Assembly: GCF_000473205.1 (NCBI RefSeq)
Contig: NZ_AXBF01000006.1
Coordinates: forward strand, 139,325 to 203,324
DNA: 64,000 nt
Reading direction: 5' to 3'
Source: Pseudophaeobacter arcticus DSM 23566
GTDB taxonomy: Bacteria; Pseudomonadota; Alphaproteobacteria; Rhodobacterales; Rhodobacteraceae
Part shown: piece by piece, positions 1 through 8,584 of the stretch
Position numbering within the stretch: position 1 is the first letter of the stretch
How the letters are laid out: each line of letters starts with the position of its first letter
Translations under genes and position numbers: made by a program
Notes under the pieces: model-generated
Database searches by the model: none
Told to the model about the DNA's origin: nothing
What the model saw: the letters and a program-made list of their open reading frames with translations, nothing else

Positions 1-35
1 CACGATCACGACGATTTACTCACTTGGGCTATTAA

Positions 36-55
36 CCTAACAGGCGTTAGTTAGG
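36..55. promoter_or_regulatory. Candidate TetR operator
   Basis: An inverted repeat, CCTAAC and GTTAGG separated by 8 bases, lies 23 bp upstream of the TetR-family start codon; a nested CTAAC-AGGC-GTTAG pair shares the centre region. TetR repressors commonly bind such dyads over their own promoter, so this is the best candidate operator for the regulator and the downstream carboxylase operon. The assignment is inferred from position and symmetry only. Confidence 0.45.
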
Positions 56-77
56 CGTTGGGGCGATACGAAAGTCT

Positions 78-707
78 ATGGCACAAAACACGGCAATCAA
101 AGTCAACGAGACATCGCGCAGCGCGGTTGGACGGGACGGGGTGCTGGACATTGCCGCGCGGCTTTTCCGCGAACAAGGCTACGGGTCCGTTTCGCTCCGA
201 AAAATTGCCGAGGCCGCCGGGATCAAGGCGGGTAGCATATACTATCATTTCGGTTCCAAGGACGAGATCGTCGCGGCCGTTCTTGATGCAGGGATTCGGG
301 TCGTTCACGCGAGTATGAGAGACGCCATCACCGACCTGCCAGCCGATACCGATGGCGAAACGATCCTGCGCTCTGCGATCCGGGCGCATTTGCGCGCGCT
401 TCTTGATGTGAGCGATTATACATCGGCGAATGTGCGTATTTTCGGGCAGGTGCCGCAATCCGTCCGGGATGCCAACTTGCCCACGCGCAGGACCTATGAG
501 GCTGAGTGGGACAGTCTTCTGTCCCAGCTTAAGAAAGATGGCACGCTGAAGCAAGACGTCGATATCCGTCGCCTGCGCCTGATGCTGATCGGTACATTGA
601 ACGCCACGCTCGATTGGTTCGACCCGGACCGCGGTAGCGCCGATGCGTTGTCACGCACCTATGCCGATGTGTTCCTCAACGGGATACTCCAAAGACAGGA
701 TACCTGA
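78..707 (+). CDS. TetR/AcrR-family transcriptional regulator
   Basis: A 209-residue protein with a typical TetR N-terminal helix-turn-helix at about residues 22-65 (ARLFREQGYGSVSLRKIAEA followed by AGSIYYHFGSKDEI), and a variable C-terminal ligand-binding helical domain that ends in a WFDP motif often seen in this family. It lies 4 bp upstream of the acyl-CoA carboxylase beta gene in the same direction, so it is probably an autoregulated local repressor that responds to an acyl-CoA or related intermediate of the pathway encoded by the next four genes. The ligand cannot be read from the sequence. Leucine-catabolic liu clusters often use a MerR-type regulator, whereas acyclic-terpene atu clusters use a TetR type; this is weak evidence about the pathway. 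Confidence 0.9.
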   Translation: MAQNTAIKVNETSRSAVGRDGVLDIAARLFREQGYGSVSLRKIAEAAGIKAGSIYYHFGSKDEIVAAVLDAGIRVVHASMRDAITDLPADTDGETILRSAIRAHLRALLDVSDYTSANVRIFGQVPQSVRDANLPTRRTYEAEWDSLLSQLKKDGTLKQDVDIRRLRLMLIGTLNATLDWFDPDRGSADALSRTYADVFLNGILQRQDT

Positions 708-711
708 CTTC

Positions 712-2310
712 ATGGCACGTCTTGAAACAGCGGTGCTGACCGCATCAGAGACCTACACCCGCAACCACGCCGCACAAAGCGAGCGCGTCGAAACGCTGCG
801 CGCGCGGATCGCCGAAGCAACGGCTGGCGGCCGCCCCGACATGGTCGCGCGGCATCGCAAGCGCAGCAAGCTGTTGGTTCGCGAACGGATCGACCTGCTG
901 GTAGATACGGGCACTGCGTTTCTTGAGCTGTCGTCGCTTGCCGCCTACGGTCAATACGGGGGCGAGGTGCCCGGTGCGGGAATCGTGACCGGTATCGGGA
1001 TCGTCCACGGGCTTCCCTGCGTTGTGATCGCCAACGATGCGACAGTGAAGGGTGGGTCTTTCTATCACGAAACCGTGCAGAAACACATCCGCGCCCAGGA
1101 AATCGCAGCCGAGAACCGGCTGCCCTGCCTCTATCTGGTGGATTGCGGCGGTGCCTATCTGCCAGAGCAGGACCGGGTTTTCCCCGATGCCCGCCATTTC
1201 GGCAATTCCTTTTATCGTCAAACCAACATGTCCGCGAGCGGCCTGCCGCAGATCGCGGCGGTCTTTGGAGGCTGCACGGCCGGTGGGGCCTATATCCCGG
1301 CCCTGTCGGACGAAGTCATCATGGTACGCGGCAACGCACGCATCCATCTGGGCGGCCCCTCGATCGTCAAGGTGGCGATCAACGAAGAGGTTGATGGAGA
1401 AACATTGGGGGGGGCCGAGATGCATTCGCGCGTCTCCGGTGTGTCTGACCATCTGGCCGAGGACGAGTATCATGCGCTTGCTCTGATGCGCGACATCGTA
1501 TCCGAACTGGGCCTGTCGCGCCCGATGGGTCCCGATGCAACCTGCGCGCCGCCGGCGCGCAACCCAGAGGAACTGCTTGGCGTCATCAGCGCCGATCGCA
1601 AACAGCCCTATGACATGCGCGAGGTTCTACTGCGCATGATCGACGCCGGCGAATTCCGCGAATTCAAGCCCGGATGGGGTGAGACGCTGGTCTGCGGCAC
1701 CGCGCGGATTCACGGCTATCGAGTGGGCATTCTCGCAAATAATGGGGCGCTTGTGTCCGACAGTTCGCTCAAGGGCGCGCAATTCGTGTCGATGTGCGAT
1801 CAACGCAACATCCCGCTTTTGTTCCTCCACAACATCTCGGGCTTCATGGTCGGCACCGAAGCCGAGCGCGGCGGCATTGCCAAAGACAGTGCCAAGCTGG
1901 TCTATGCCATGTCGGTTGCCAAGGTGCCGCGCCTGTCGGTCCTCTTGGGCGGCTCATACGGGGCAGGCAACTACGGCATGTGCGGACGTGGTTTCGCCCC
2001 GAATTTTCTCTTTGCCTGGCCCACGGCGGAACTGGCCACCATGTCTGCCGACATCGCTACAAATGTGATGCTGGAACTGCGCCGCCAGAAAGGGGGCGAC
2101 CCGGGCAAGATGGAGGCCGACATGAAGCTGATCGAGGAGCAGGTTCGGGCCCAGTATGGTGAACAGTCCGATCCCTATTATGCCACCTCGCGGCTTTGGG
2201 ATGACGGGCTGATCGAACCCGCGCAAACCCGCGATATCCTTGGCCTGTGCCTGGCCATCGTGACATCGGTGCCCGAAGCCGGTCGCCATACGCCTGTATT
2301 CAGAATGTGA
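712..2310 (+). CDS. Acyl-CoA carboxylase, carboxyltransferase (beta) subunit
   Basis: A 532-residue carboxyltransferase of the methylcrotonyl/geranyl/propionyl-CoA carboxylase class, the usual length for the MCC beta subunit. It transfers the carboxyl group from carboxybiotin to an acyl-CoA. Visible marks are the N-terminal RKRSKLLVRERIDLL segment, the GGSFYHETVQKHIRAQEIA block, the first oxyanion-type turn GGCTAGGAYIPALSDE, and in the C-terminal half NISGFMVGTEAERGGIAKDS and GSYGAGNYGMCGRGF. The ATG at 712 is chosen because an in-frame start at 643 would run back into the TetR gene. It belongs with the alpha subunit at 3099. Methylcrotonyl-CoA or a related 3-methyl-branched enoyl-CoA is the likely substrate class; the exact substrate is not settled. 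Confidence 0.9.
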   Translation: MARLETAVLTASETYTRNHAAQSERVETLRARIAEATAGGRPDMVARHRKRSKLLVRERIDLLVDTGTAFLELSSLAAYGQYGGEVPGAGIVTGIGIVHGLPCVVIANDATVKGGSFYHETVQKHIRAQEIAAENRLPCLYLVDCGGAYLPEQDRVFPDARHFGNSFYRQTNMSASGLPQIAAVFGGCTAGGAYIPALSDEVIMVRGNARIHLGGPSIVKVAINEEVDGETLGGAEMHSRVSGVSDHLAEDEYHALALMRDIVSELGLSRPMGPDATCAPPARNPEELLGVISADRKQPYDMREVLLRMIDAGEFREFKPGWGETLVCGTARIHGYRVGILANNGALVSDSSLKGAQFVSMCDQRNIPLLFLHNISGFMVGTEAERGGIAKDSAKLVYAMSVAKVPRLSVLLGGSYGAGNYGMCGRGFAPNFLFAWPTAELATMSADIATNVMLELRRQKGGDPGKMEADMKLIEEQVRAQYGEQSDPYYATSRLWDDGLIEPAQTRDILGLCLAIVTSVPEAGRHTPVFRM

Positions 2311-2319
2311 GGCTTCAAG

Positions 2320-3114
2320 TTGAACAATACCTACAACACGATCCTTGTCGAAACTGATGCGCGCGGCGTCGCCACGCTGACGCTCAACCGCCCCGACAAA
2401 CACAATGCGCTGAATGGCGAATTGATCGCAGAGCTATACGATGCCGCCGAAAAGCTGGCTGCAGATGACGATGTGCGTATTGTGGTCCTGACCGGCGCGG
2501 GCAAGAGCTTCTGCGCGGGCGGCGATTTCAACTGGTTCTCGTCAAACATCGAAAAGTCCCGTGCCGAACGGGTAGACCAGAGCGCCACGCTGGCGCGGTT
2601 GTTGCGCCGTCTCGACACGCTGCCCAAACCCTTGATCGGGCGGATCAACGGCCCGGCCTACGGTGGCGGTGTCGGCATGATTTCCGTCTGCGACTACACC
2701 ATCGGCGCCGAAGGCGCGCGCTTCGGTCTGACCGAGGTCAAGCTGGGCCTTCTGCCCGCGAATATATCGCCTTATGTGGTGGCCCGCATCGGCAAGGTGC
2801 ATTCGCGTGAGACCATGCTGTCGGGGGCGTTGTTCGACACCGCCCGCGCCGAGCGGATCGGTCTGTTGACCGAAGTTGTCGCGTCGGGCGACTTGGACGC
2901 CACGGTGAACCGGGTGGTGCATGATCACCTTCAGGCCGCGCCGGGTGCCGTGGCCGATACCAAGGCGCTGATCGCCTATGTCGCGTCCCACGATCTGGAG
3001 ACCAACATGATCTACACCGCCGACCGGCTGGCCGATGCGTGGGAGACGGAGGAAGGTATCGAAGGCATCAACAGCTTCATCAACAAGGGCGTTCCGTCAT
3101 GGCGGGTGAAATGA
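2320..3114 (+). CDS. Enoyl-CoA hydratase/isomerase family protein (methylglutaconyl-CoA hydratase-like)
   Basis: A 264-residue crotonase-fold protein. The oxyanion-hole segments are visible as GAGKSFCAGGDFNWF (about residues 60-74) and GPAYGGGVGMISVCDYTI (about 110-127). It probably hydrates the carboxylated enoyl-CoA made by the carboxylase, as LiuC does for methylglutaconyl-CoA or AtuE for isohexenylglutaconyl-CoA. The start is TTG at 2320, only 9 bp after the upstream stop; no better ATG exists upstream in frame. Its end overlaps the alpha-subunit gene. Placement between beta and alpha subunits is the known order in liu and atu clusters. Confidence 0.85.
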   Translation: MNNTYNTILVETDARGVATLTLNRPDKHNALNGELIAELYDAAEKLAADDDVRIVVLTGAGKSFCAGGDFNWFSSNIEKSRAERVDQSATLARLLRRLDTLPKPLIGRINGPAYGGGVGMISVCDYTIGAEGARFGLTEVKLGLLPANISPYVVARIGKVHSRETMLSGALFDTARAERIGLLTEVVASGDLDATVNRVVHDHLQAAPGAVADTKALIAYVASHDLETNMIYTADRLADAWETEEGIEGINSFINKGVPSWRVK

Positions 3115-5114
3115 GCTTCACCCGCGTTCTGATCGCCAACCGGGGCGAGATTGCCCGGCGCATCCAGCGCGGGTGCCGCAAACTGGGGCTGGAAAGCGTA
3201 GCGGTGTTTTCGGACGCGGACCGCGACGCGCCCTTCGTGGCCGAGGCCGATCATGCCGTCTGCATCGGTGGGGCCGCCCCGTCGGACAGTTATTTGAACG
3301 TCGAGGCCATCCTTGAGGCTGCGCGGGCGACGGGCGCGGGTGCGGTGCACCCGGGCTATGGTTTTCTGTCTGAGAATGCCGGTTTCGCGGCGGCGGTCGA
3401 GGCGGCGGGCCTTGTGTTCATCGGGCCGGAACCCGACGCTATCGCGCGGATGGGCTCCAAGATCGAGGCCAAGGCTGCCGCCGAAGCCGCAGGCGTGCCC
3501 GTCCTGCCCGGCTATCGCGGCGAGGATCAGTCCGACGCGCGCCTGCTGCAAGAGGCCGAGGCGCTTGGCACCCCCTTTCTGGTCAAGGCCAGCGCCGGCG
3601 GCGGCGGACGCGGGATGCGGCTTGTCTCCGATCTGGGCGACGCACCCGAAGCGATTGCATCTGCCCGGGCCGAAGCGCAGAGCGCCTTCGGCGATCCGGC
3701 GGTGTTCCTCGAACGCTATGCGCCCCGTGCCCGCCACGTCGAAGTGCAGGTTCTGGGCGACACTCACGGCACCGTGCTGCATCTGGGCGACCGCGATTGT
3801 TCGCTGCAACGCAACCACCAAAAGCTGATCGAAGAAGCCCCCGCCGCCGATCTTCCCGAGGCTGTGCGCGACCGCATGCGTGCGGCAGCGGTGCGGTTGG
3901 CGCAGGCGATCGGCTATCGCTCCGCCGGGACGGTGGAATACCTCTATGACCCCGGGCGCGGTGAATACTACTTTCTGGAAATGAATACCCGGTTGCAGGT
4001 GGAACACCCCGTGACCGAGGCGATCACCGGCATCGATCTGGTCGAATGGCAGTTGCGCATCGCGCGGGGCGAGCCGCTGGCGCTGACGCAAGGCGATGTG
4101 CAGTTTGACGGGCACGCCATTGAAATCCGCATCGCCGCCGAAAACCCGGACGAGAATTTCCGCCCCGAAACGGGCGAGATCAGCCTTTGGGCTCCGCCCG
4201 CCGGCGTGCGGCTCGATACCGGGGTCGAGGCAGGCTCGGTCGTCAGCCACCATTACGATTCGATGATTGCCAAGCTGATCGTCCACGCGCCGGACCGGGC
4301 CGGTGCGATCCGTCAGGCGGTTGTCGCAATGGATGCCTTTGCAGTCGGTGGCGTCGGTCTGAACCTGGCCTATCAGCGCGCGTTGCTGACACACCCGGAT
4401 TTTGCGGCGTTCCGGCACCATACCTCGGGCCTGCCCGAGATGTTCTCAGGCGGCTGGAGTGAACCGTCCGCTGATCCCCGGGACATGGCCCTTGCCGCGA
4501 TGGCGCTGCATCTGCATCTCGCCCCGGCGGGCGCGTCGCCCTGGGAAAGCCTGGGGTCATGGCGGCTCACGGCCCCTGCGGGGTGGCCCGGTGCAGCATC
4601 CTATTGGGCGACGACCAAAGACGACCAGATCCGCGTAAACGGCTCCGGGTCGGTGTTGACAGCCGTACAGCCGGACGGCCAGGCCATAACGGTCGAGAGC
4701 GCCGCTTTAGCCGAATGCCGTCTGAGCGGACGCTTCGACGGGGTTCCATTTTCGCGCATCGCTTACGTCGTGCGCGCGCCGAGTCACTGGCGAGTGCACC
4801 TGCAAACCCCTGCTGGAATGACCGCGACAGACCTGCGTACGCTGGAAGACCAGCATCTGCAACGTGCCACCGGCGGGTCTGGCGTCGCTGACCTGTTGTC
4901 CGCACCCATGCCCGGCGCCGTGGCCGAGGTGCGCGTCGCACTCGGCGACCGCGTCAAAGCCGGTGACACACTGGTGGTGCTTGAGGCCATGAAGCTGTTG
5001 CAAAGCCTGCCCGCGCCGGTCGCGGGCGTGGTGACGGAAATCTATTGTGCACCGGGCGACACGGTTGCCGGGCACGCCCCACTTATCAAGCTCGATCCAG
5101 AGGAAAACACATGA
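3099..5114 (+). CDS. Acyl-CoA carboxylase, biotin carboxylase/BCCP (alpha) subunit
   Basis: A 671-residue protein, close to the usual MCC alpha length. The N-terminal biotin carboxylase begins LIANRGEIARRIQRG. It has the ATP-grasp glycine loop KASAGGGGRGMRLV at about residue 165, the QRNHQKLIEEAP block, and EMNTRLQVEHPVTE with metal and active-site residues. After a BT-like linker it ends in a BCCP domain with the biotinylation motif VLEAMKL (Lys near residue 632). ATG 3099 gives a 16-bp overlap with the hydratase; ATG 3111 gives an ATGA overlap and is equally possible. It carboxylates biotin with ATP and bicarbonate and works with the beta subunit at 712. The bioY gene downstream fits a need for biotin. 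Confidence 0.92.
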   Translation: MAGEMSFTRVLIANRGEIARRIQRGCRKLGLESVAVFSDADRDAPFVAEADHAVCIGGAAPSDSYLNVEAILEAARATGAGAVHPGYGFLSENAGFAAAVEAAGLVFIGPEPDAIARMGSKIEAKAAAEAAGVPVLPGYRGEDQSDARLLQEAEALGTPFLVKASAGGGGRGMRLVSDLGDAPEAIASARAEAQSAFGDPAVFLERYAPRARHVEVQVLGDTHGTVLHLGDRDCSLQRNHQKLIEEAPAADLPEAVRDRMRAAAVRLAQAIGYRSAGTVEYLYDPGRGEYYFLEMNTRLQVEHPVTEAITGIDLVEWQLRIARGEPLALTQGDVQFDGHAIEIRIAAENPDENFRPETGEISLWAPPAGVRLDTGVEAGSVVSHHYDSMIAKLIVHAPDRAGAIRQAVVAMDAFAVGGVGLNLAYQRALLTHPDFAAFRHHTSGLPEMFSGGWSEPSADPRDMALAAMALHLHLAPAGASPWESLGSWRLTAPAGWPGAASYWATTKDDQIRVNGSGSVLTAVQPDGQAITVESAALAECRLSGRFDGVPFSRIAYVVRAPSHWRVHLQTPAGMTATDLRTLEDQHLQRATGGSGVADLLSAPMPGAVAEVRVALGDRVKAGDTLVVLEAMKLLQSLPAPVAGVVTEIYCAPGDTVAGHAPLIKLDPEENT

Positions 5115-6277
5115 CCAAACAAGACAACATCACCGCGGCCTCCGGCCTGTTCAACGAAGACCTCCAGATGATCCGCAACCAGCTGCGCCGGTTCATCGAA
5201 ACCGAGGTGACCGCCAAGGCCGAGCCCTGGGAAGAGGAGGGCAAGGTACCCCGCGACGTGCTGCGCCGGATGGGTGATCTCGGCGTGCTGGGGATGCGCT
5301 ATGACGAACAGTATGGCGGCGCGGGGCTGGACGTGATGTCCAGCGTGGTTTTGGCCGAAGAGGTCGGGCGATCCACTTTCGGCGGGTTCTCGGCCACGGT
5401 TCTGGTCCACACCGACATGGCCTCGCCGCATCTGGAAAACGCCGGCACGCCCGAACAGAAGGCGCGCTGGATGCCGTCGATCGTCTCGGGCGAAATGATC
5501 ACCGCCGTTGCTGTGACCGAACCGGGCGCGGGCTCGGACGTGGCGGGCATGCGCTCCCGCGCGGTGCGGGACGGGTCGGATTGGGTGCTGAACGGCACCA
5601 AGATGTTCATCACCAACGGCGTGCATGGCGATCTCTACATTGTCGGTGCCAAGACCGATCCCGATGCCAAGGGGTCGCGCGGGATCACCATATTTGCGGT
5701 CGAAAAAGGCACGCCGGGCTTTTCGGTCGGACGGGCGTTGAACAAGACCGGCTGGCTGTGCTCGGACACTGCCGAACTGATCTTCGAAGATGTCCGCATC
5801 CCGGCCGAAAACGTCTTGGGCGAGGTCAACCGCGGTTTCTATTCGGTAATGAAGAACTTCCAGAACGAACGCATTGTGCTGGGTGCGATGGCCTGTGCCG
5901 AAGCGCAAACCGCGCTGGACATGACCGTGGATTATGTCAAGCAGCGCAGGGCCTTTGGCGGCGTTCTGTGGGACAAGCAGGCCGTGCGCCAACGGCTGGC
6001 CGACTGTCAGACGCGGATCGCTGCAGGACGTCAGCTGGTCTATCACGCCGCCGGTCTGGATGCCGCGGGCGGTGACTGCGTTAAAGAGGTCTCGATGGTC
6101 AAAGCCTATTGCGGCGAACTGGTGAACAGCGTGCTTTATGACTGCGTCCAGTTTCACGGCGGCATGGGTTATATGCGCGAAACACCGGTGGAACGCATGT
6201 CACGCGATGCCCGTGTGCAGGCCATCGGCGGCGGGGCGAGCGAAGTCATGTTGGAAGAAGTCGCCAAGCGCATGTGA
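5111..6277 (+). CDS. Acyl-CoA dehydrogenase
   Basis: A 388-residue FAD-dependent acyl-CoA dehydrogenase. Family signatures are AVTEPGAGSDVAGMRSRA (first ACAD signature), NGTKMFITNGVHGDL, KTGWLCSDTAEL, and the C-terminal QFHGGMGYMRETPVERMSRD block. The ATG at 5111 overlaps the alpha-subunit stop as ATGA and is preceded by GAGGA, so translation is probably coupled. In leucine-type pathways this enzyme (isovaleryl-CoA dehydrogenase) makes the enoyl-CoA that the carboxylase uses; in terpenoid pathways a citronellyl-CoA dehydrogenase plays that part. Electrons would go to ETF. The exact acyl chain accepted cannot be read here. Confidence 0.9.
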   Translation: MTKQDNITAASGLFNEDLQMIRNQLRRFIETEVTAKAEPWEEEGKVPRDVLRRMGDLGVLGMRYDEQYGGAGLDVMSSVVLAEEVGRSTFGGFSATVLVHTDMASPHLENAGTPEQKARWMPSIVSGEMITAVAVTEPGAGSDVAGMRSRAVRDGSDWVLNGTKMFITNGVHGDLYIVGAKTDPDAKGSRGITIFAVEKGTPGFSVGRALNKTGWLCSDTAELIFEDVRIPAENVLGEVNRGFYSVMKNFQNERIVLGAMACAEAQTALDMTVDYVKQRRAFGGVLWDKQAVRQRLADCQTRIAAGRQLVYHAAGLDAAGGDCVKEVSMVKAYCGELVNSVLYDCVQFHGGMGYMRETPVERMSRDARVQAIGGGASEVMLEEVAKRM

Positions 6278-6325
6278 GCTTACTATCCCAAAAAGTAACA
6301 ATCTACAGAAACAAGGACGAAAAAG

Positions 6326-6892
6326 ATGAATCTGGAAACCAGTCAAAGCCAAACACTCGCAAAACTTATCCAAGAGATCTCGATAATACTCGTCGGCACA
6401 ATTCTTCTGACACTATCCGCCAAAATCGTGGTGCCGTTCTACCCCGTACCTATGTCTACACAGACCCTGGTTGTCTTGGGTCTGGGTCTTTTCCTGGGGC
6501 CGGTGCGTAGTAGTCTTGTTGTTGTGACATACCTTTTCGAAGGTCTGCTTGGCCTGCCGGTCTTCGCAGGCACGCCTCCGGCGCCGGCCGGACTGGCGTA
6601 TATTGCGGGTCCCACAGGCGGATACCTGGTAGGCTTCGCACTTGCAGCGGCGGCTGCTGGATGGATTGTTCAAGCACTGGAAGGACTTCGGCCTGCCTTC
6701 AGGGCATCTGTCGCGGTCCTTTTTGGGTCGATACTGATGTATTGCGCCGGGCTAGTCTGGTTGGGTAGCTTTATCGGCTATGGCGAAAATTTGCTGAGCG
6801 CAGGACTTTACCCGTTCCTTCTTGGGGATCTGACAAAAGCGGCGATCGCTGTGGCTCTGTATACAGGCTTCCAAAATTGGGGCCGTGATTGA
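6326..6892 (+). CDS. bioY: BioY-family biotin transporter
   Basis: A 188-residue hydrophobic protein with about six membrane segments. The BioY pattern is visible: VPFYPVPMSTQTLVVLGLGL in the N-terminal part, the GLPVFAG turn, and AGPTGGYLVGFALAAAAAGW in the middle. BioY is the substrate-binding membrane component of biotin ECF transporters and can work without a dedicated BioMN in some alphaproteobacteria; no bioM or bioN is seen here. It lies 48 bp after the acyl-CoA dehydrogenase on the same strand, which suggests it supplies cofactor to the biotin-dependent carboxylase upstream. The leader carries no obvious BioR palindrome. The coding sequence looks less GC-rich than the operon before it. 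Confidence 0.88.
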   Translation: MNLETSQSQTLAKLIQEISIILVGTILLTLSAKIVVPFYPVPMSTQTLVVLGLGLFLGPVRSSLVVVTYLFEGLLGLPVFAGTPPAPAGLAYIAGPTGGYLVGFALAAAAAGWIVQALEGLRPAFRASVAVLFGSILMYCAGLVWLGSFIGYGENLLSAGLYPFLLGDLTKAAIAVALYTGFQNWGRD

Positions 6893-6915
6893 CTGCCGGG
6901 CTTCTCTGCATTGTT

Positions 6916-6941
6916 CCAGCGCCGGTGAAACACGGCGCTGG
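6916..6941 (+). terminator. Stem-loop after bioY
   Basis: A perfect 8-bp stem, CCAGCGCC and GGCGCTGG, with a 10-base loop begins 24 bp after the bioY stop. A short T run appears about 15 bases further on, not directly after the stem, so it is a plausible but not classical intrinsic terminator for the carboxylase-bioY operon. Confidence 0.5.
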
Positions 6942-7131
6942 ACGCCAGACCCAGCCTTTTATCGCTATACAAAAGCAAAAGACGGCGTCGCGTCTTCCGG
7001 GTTTTGCACTGTCAAAAGGTTTTTGAATTCAATGACACAAAAGCATGTTTTTCACAGAGCCGGAACCGCCTCGCGCGCAATGTATACAGGTGGCAGAGGG
7101 CATCCAGAGGATTGTCGCGAACAATCCGGTA
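6942..7131. other. Gene-free spacer before IS256
   Basis: No gene is supported between bioY and the IS256 element. The stretch holds an AT-rich segment and, at 7109-7127, a perfect palindrome GGATTGT-CGCGA-ACAATCC a few bases outside the IS end. Its role is unknown; it may be a target site feature or an operator left over from an interrupted gene. Confidence 0.4.
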
Positions 7132-8503
7132 GTGTCCGCGCACGTGGTGTAATTTCAGCGCCGTCGACGGTGTAATCCCGGGTGGTCACCGAGGTGTATG
7201 ATCGAGGTGGAGTTTGGCGACTTCAACCACGGTTCACACGGAGACCCCGATGACCAAGACCAACATGGACATGTCCGAGCTTCTGGCCAAGCATGACCAG
7301 GGCGATTTCCTTCGCACCATCGCCGAGGCGGTGCTGCAACTGATCATGGAGGCCGATGTTGACGGCCCGATCGGCGCAGGGCGACACGAACGCAGCGGTG
7401 AACGCACGACATGGAGAAACGGGTATCGAGAGCGCGCGCTCGATACCCGTTTGGGCACACTGAACTTGCGGGTGCCGAAGCTGCGGCAGGGCAGCTATTT
7501 CCCGGGCTTCCTCGAGGCCCGCAAGACCTCGGAGCAAGCGCTGGTGGCCGTCATCCAAGAGGCGTGGATCGGGGGCGTCTCGACCCGCCGCGTGGACGAG
7601 CTGGTGCAGGCCATGGGCCTCTCCGGCATCTCGAAGAGCACGGTGTCGAAGCTCTGCAAGGACATCGACGAGCGCGTTGGCGAGTTACTGAACCGGCCGC
7701 TCGCCGGCGACTGGCCCTACGTCTGGCTCGACGCGACTTACCTGAAGGTCCGCCAAGGCGGGCGCATCGTGCCGGTCGCGGCCATAATCTCCGTCGCCGC
7801 GAACACTGAAGGCCGCCGCGAGATCATCGGCCTGGGTATCGGTCCCTCTGAGGCCGAGACCTTCTGGACCGAGTTCCTGAGGTCCCTGAAGGCCCGGGGC
7901 CTCGGCGGAGTCAGGCTGGTGATCAGCGATGCGCACACTGGCTTGAGGACTGCGATCTCGCGGGTGTTCGAAGCCACCTGGCAGAGGTACCGCGTTCACT
8001 GGATGCGCAATGCTCTCGCCCATGTGTCGAAGGGTCAGCATACCGTCGTCGCCGCCGTGATCCGCCAGGCATTCGATCAACCCGACCGCACCCATGCTGG
8101 CGAGATCTGGCACAAGGTCGCGGAACAGCTGCGCACCCGCTGGCCCAAGCTCGCCGACCTCATGGACGCCAGCGAGCATGACGTGCTCGCCTACATGTCC
8201 TTCCCCCGGCAGCATCGGACGAAGCTTCACAGCACGAACCCGATCGAGCGCCTGAACAAGGAAGTGAAGCGCCGTGCCGATGTCGTCGGGATCTTTCCGA
8301 ACGAGGCCTCCATCATGCGCCTGATCGGAGCCGTCCTGTTCGAAGCCAACGACGACTGGCAGACCTCGAGCCGCTACATGATGGTCGAGGCTTTCGCCCA
8401 AATCGACAAGGAGGAGATGGACCCCATTCTCAGCATAACCACGAAAGCCGCCTGATCATGCCCTCAGGCCATCCGGGAAATTACACCATTTAGCGTAATC
8501 GCC
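7132..8503 (+). mobile_element. IS256-family insertion sequence
   Basis: The element holds one transposase gene. Its ends share an inverted core, TGGTGTAATTTC near 7145-7156 and its complement near 8477-8488, consistent with imperfect IS256 terminal repeats; the outer bases match only partly, so the limits are approximate. No convincing 8-9 bp target duplication was found. The transposase frame is intact, so the copy may still be active. Confidence 0.75.
7250..8455 (+). CDS. IS256-family transposase
   Basis: A 401-residue DDE transposase of the IS256/mutator class. Visible signatures are ADVDGPIGAGRHERSGERTT near the N-terminus, the first catalytic aspartate in WLDATYLKVR, the second in VISDAHTGLRTAI, and the glutamate region NPIERLNKEVKRRADVVGIF. 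The ATG at 7250 (MTKTNMDMSELL) is preferred to an in-frame TTG at 7214. The length matches full-size family members and there is no frameshift. Confidence 0.93.
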   Translation: MTKTNMDMSELLAKHDQGDFLRTIAEAVLQLIMEADVDGPIGAGRHERSGERTTWRNGYRERALDTRLGTLNLRVPKLRQGSYFPGFLEARKTSEQALVAVIQEAWIGGVSTRRVDELVQAMGLSGISKSTVSKLCKDIDERVGELLNRPLAGDWPYVWLDATYLKVRQGGRIVPVAAIISVAANTEGRREIIGLGIGPSEAETFWTEFLRSLKARGLGGVRLVISDAHTGLRTAISRVFEATWQRYRVHWMRNALAHVSKGQHTVVAAVIRQAFDQPDRTHAGEIWHKVAEQLRTRWPKLADLMDASEHDVLAYMSFPRQHRTKLHSTNPIERLNKEVKRRADVVGIFPNEASIMRLIGAVLFEANDDWQTSSRYMMVEAFAQIDKEEMDPILSITTKAA

Positions 8504-8584
8504 AGACCGGTCTACCTCATATCGTATCGAGAGAAACACCGGACGCTTTGGCAGCTGCTGAAGCCAGGAAACGGAGGATTTGGA

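Noticed and set aside
3012..4421. A 469-codon open frame on the minus strand
   Set aside because: It is antisense to the biotin carboxylase gene, whose ATP-grasp and BCCP motifs are unmistakable. Long antisense frames are common in high-GC genes.
6278..6325. Possible BioR operator or biotin-related riboswitch before bioY
   Set aside because: No TTAT-type palindrome or structured leader is visible in the 48-bp gap; control is more likely from the TetR promoter.
6885..7175. A 96-codon frame after bioY
   Set aside because: It overlaps the terminator-like stem and the IS256 end, has no ribosome site and resembles nothing.
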